This document shows, one piece after another, positions 5,619-6,633 of a DNA stretch of 6,633 bases (positions are counted from its first letter, which is position 1; every line of letters starts with the position of its first letter). The translations under genes and the position numbers were made by a program. Source of the DNA: Acidocella sp. (GTDB taxonomy: Bacteria; Pseudomonadota; Alphaproteobacteria; Acetobacterales; Acetobacteraceae); the NCBI GenBank assembly GCA_028687415.1, contig JAQUAC010000125.1, forward strand, positions 1 through 6,633, read 5' to 3'. The notes below the pieces were generated by a model. It ran no database searches. It was not told where the DNA came from and saw only the letters and a list, made by a program, of their open reading frames with translations.

Positions 5619-6633
5619 CTACCAGCTATAGGCGCGGTCGATCCCGGCCATCTTCACCCCGGTAAAGGCGGAAGCCTCGAAGGAGAGTGCCCGCAGATCC
5701 TCGATGTCGAGATTATGCACGTTGGACTTGCCGCAGGATTTCGCCAGCGCCGTGATCTCCATCGTCATCGCGGTCAGGTAGCGCGCCACGCGCTCCGCTC
5801 CCGCCGCCACATCCATGCGCGCGGTCAGTTCCGGCGTCTGCGTCGCCACGCCAACCGGGCAAAGGCCCGTATGGCAATGGTGGCAGGCCCCAGGTGCGGT
5901 GCCGAGCTTCTTGTAGTCGTCGAGATAGCGCGGCGAATTGCAGCCCAGCGAGATCATCGCCGCGTTGCCGATCATCACCGCATCCGCCCCCAGCGCCAGG
6001 CACTTCGCCGCATCCACGCCGGAGCGGATACCGCCCGCCGCCACCAGCGACACCTTGCCCGACATACCGCATTCATCCAGCGCCTCACGTGCCGCACGGA
6101 TCGCGGACATTGTGGGAATACCTGTATGATTCAGCATCAGCTCGGGCGAGGCCCCGGTGCCGCCCTCGGCACCATCCACCACCACCACATCCACACCCGC
6201 CTTGGCGGCAATGGCAACGTCGTAGCGCGGACGTGTCGCACCCATCTTCAGAAAGATCGGCACCTGATAGTTGGTGGCAATGCGCAGCTCTTCAACCTTA
6301 ATGGCGAGATCATCCGCACCCAGCCAATCAGGATGGCGCGCGGTGGAGCGCTGGTCAACGCCTTCCGGCAGCGTGCGCATCTGCGAAACCCTTGGCGAAA
6401 CCTTCATCCCCAGCAACAGCCCGCCCGTGCCTGGCTTCGCGCCCTGCCCCACCACAATCTCCAGACCGTTGGCGCGGCGCAAATGGTCAAGATCGAGACC
6501 GTAACGTGCCGGCGACATCTGATACACCAGCTGATTGGAGGCCGCGCGCTCCTCTTCGAGCATCCCGCCCTCGCCCGTGCAGGTCATGGTGCCTACCTTG
6601 GACGCCCCATGCCCAAGCGCCTCTTTTGCATTC
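5619..6633 (-). CDS. Glutamate-synthase FMN domain protein, MgsC/GlxD-like (partial, N-terminus off window)
   Basis: The frame is open to the right edge; about 337 C-terminal residues are visible and the start is outside the window. This is the FMN-binding TIM barrel of the glutamate synthase large subunit as a free-standing protein. Seen are TCTGEGGM, GAKPGTGG, the GVDQRSTARHPDWLG segment, VVVDGAEGGTGASPE, the phosphate-binding AAGGIRSGVDAAKCLALGAD and MIG, and a cysteine cluster C-x2-C-x4-C in ACHHCHTGLCPVG (codons at 5885-5883, 5876-5874, 5861-5859), with one more Cys in SLGC before it, fitting a [3Fe-4S] site. The layout matches MgsC of N-methylglutamate synthase and rhizobial GlxD, which work with a glutaminase-like subunit and a GXGXG-domain subunit. 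Those two genes are therefore expected upstream, beyond 6633. A 30-base gap leads to the ligase gene. The ATG at 6587 lies inside the conserved domain and is not the start. Confidence 0.88.
   Translation of the reverse strand, partial: NAKEALGHGASKVGTMTCTGEGGMLEEERAASNQLVYQMSPARYGLDLDHLRRANGLEIVVGQGAKPGTGGLLLGMKVSPRVSQMRTLPEGVDQRSTARHPDWLGADDLAIKVEELRIATNYQVPIFLKMGATRPRYDVAIAAKAGVDVVVVDGAEGGTGASPELMLNHTGIPTMSAIRAAREALDECGMSGKVSLVAAGGIRSGVDAAKCLALGADAVMIGNAAMISLGCNSPRYLDDYKKLGTAPGACHHCHTGLCPVGVATQTPELTARMDVAAGAERVARYLTAMTMEITALAKSCGKSNVHNLDIEDLRALSFEASAFTGVKMAGIDRAYSW

Noticed and set aside
1..6633. Search for tRNA, rRNA, insertion sequences, CRISPR repeats and riboswitches
   Set aside because: No terminal inverted repeats, transposase motifs, regularly spaced repeats or RNA-gene signatures were seen by eye on either strand.

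Overview
The window reads as GC-rich proteobacterial chromosome, most likely alphaproteobacterial. This is inferred from base composition, use of GTG starts and the resemblance of the proteins to alpha/betaproteobacterial families; nothing seen fixes the genus. There are no RNA genes, mobile elements or CRISPR repeats, and no gene-free stretch longer than about 155 bases.

Left block (1-1395): the first 48 codons of a LysR-type regulator run leftward off the window edge. Divergent from it are a holin-like CidA/LrgA gene and a CidB/LrgB gene, joined by an ATGA stop/start overlap. A divergent LysR gene beside cid/lrg is a classic arrangement (CidR-like). The shared 154-base intergenic region holds a 6-bp dyad and a possible 15-codon leader ORF whose stop overlaps the lrgA start.

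Centre (1376-2543): an AraC-family regulator on the minus strand converges on lrgB, and the two coding ends overlap by 20 bases. A 127-base gap separates it from the catabolic genes and contains two neighbouring short palindromes.

Right block (2544-6633, all minus strand, so read right to left): a glutamate-synthase FMN/Fe-S domain protein (MgsC/GlxD-like, its N-terminus off the right edge), then a PuuA-like glutamine-synthetase-family ligase, a Rid-family protein and a FAD-dependent DAO-family oxidoreductase. The last three are tightly packed (gaps of 11 and 1 bases) and are surely one transcript. The set suggests an amine or amino-acid pathway passing through glutamyl intermediates: the ligase gamma-glutamylates an amine (or makes glutamine), the MgsC-like protein builds or exchanges an N-substituted glutamate, the flavoenzyme oxidises the amine to an imine, and the Rid protein deals with the reactive product. 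The substrate cannot be read from the sequence. The AraC protein just downstream is the natural candidate regulator.

The least ordinary points are the combination of an MgsC-like subunit with a PuuA-like ligase and a single-chain DAO enzyme, a Rid protein that lacks the catalytic arginine, and an LrgB protein that lacks the usual His of its C-terminal glycine-rich motif.
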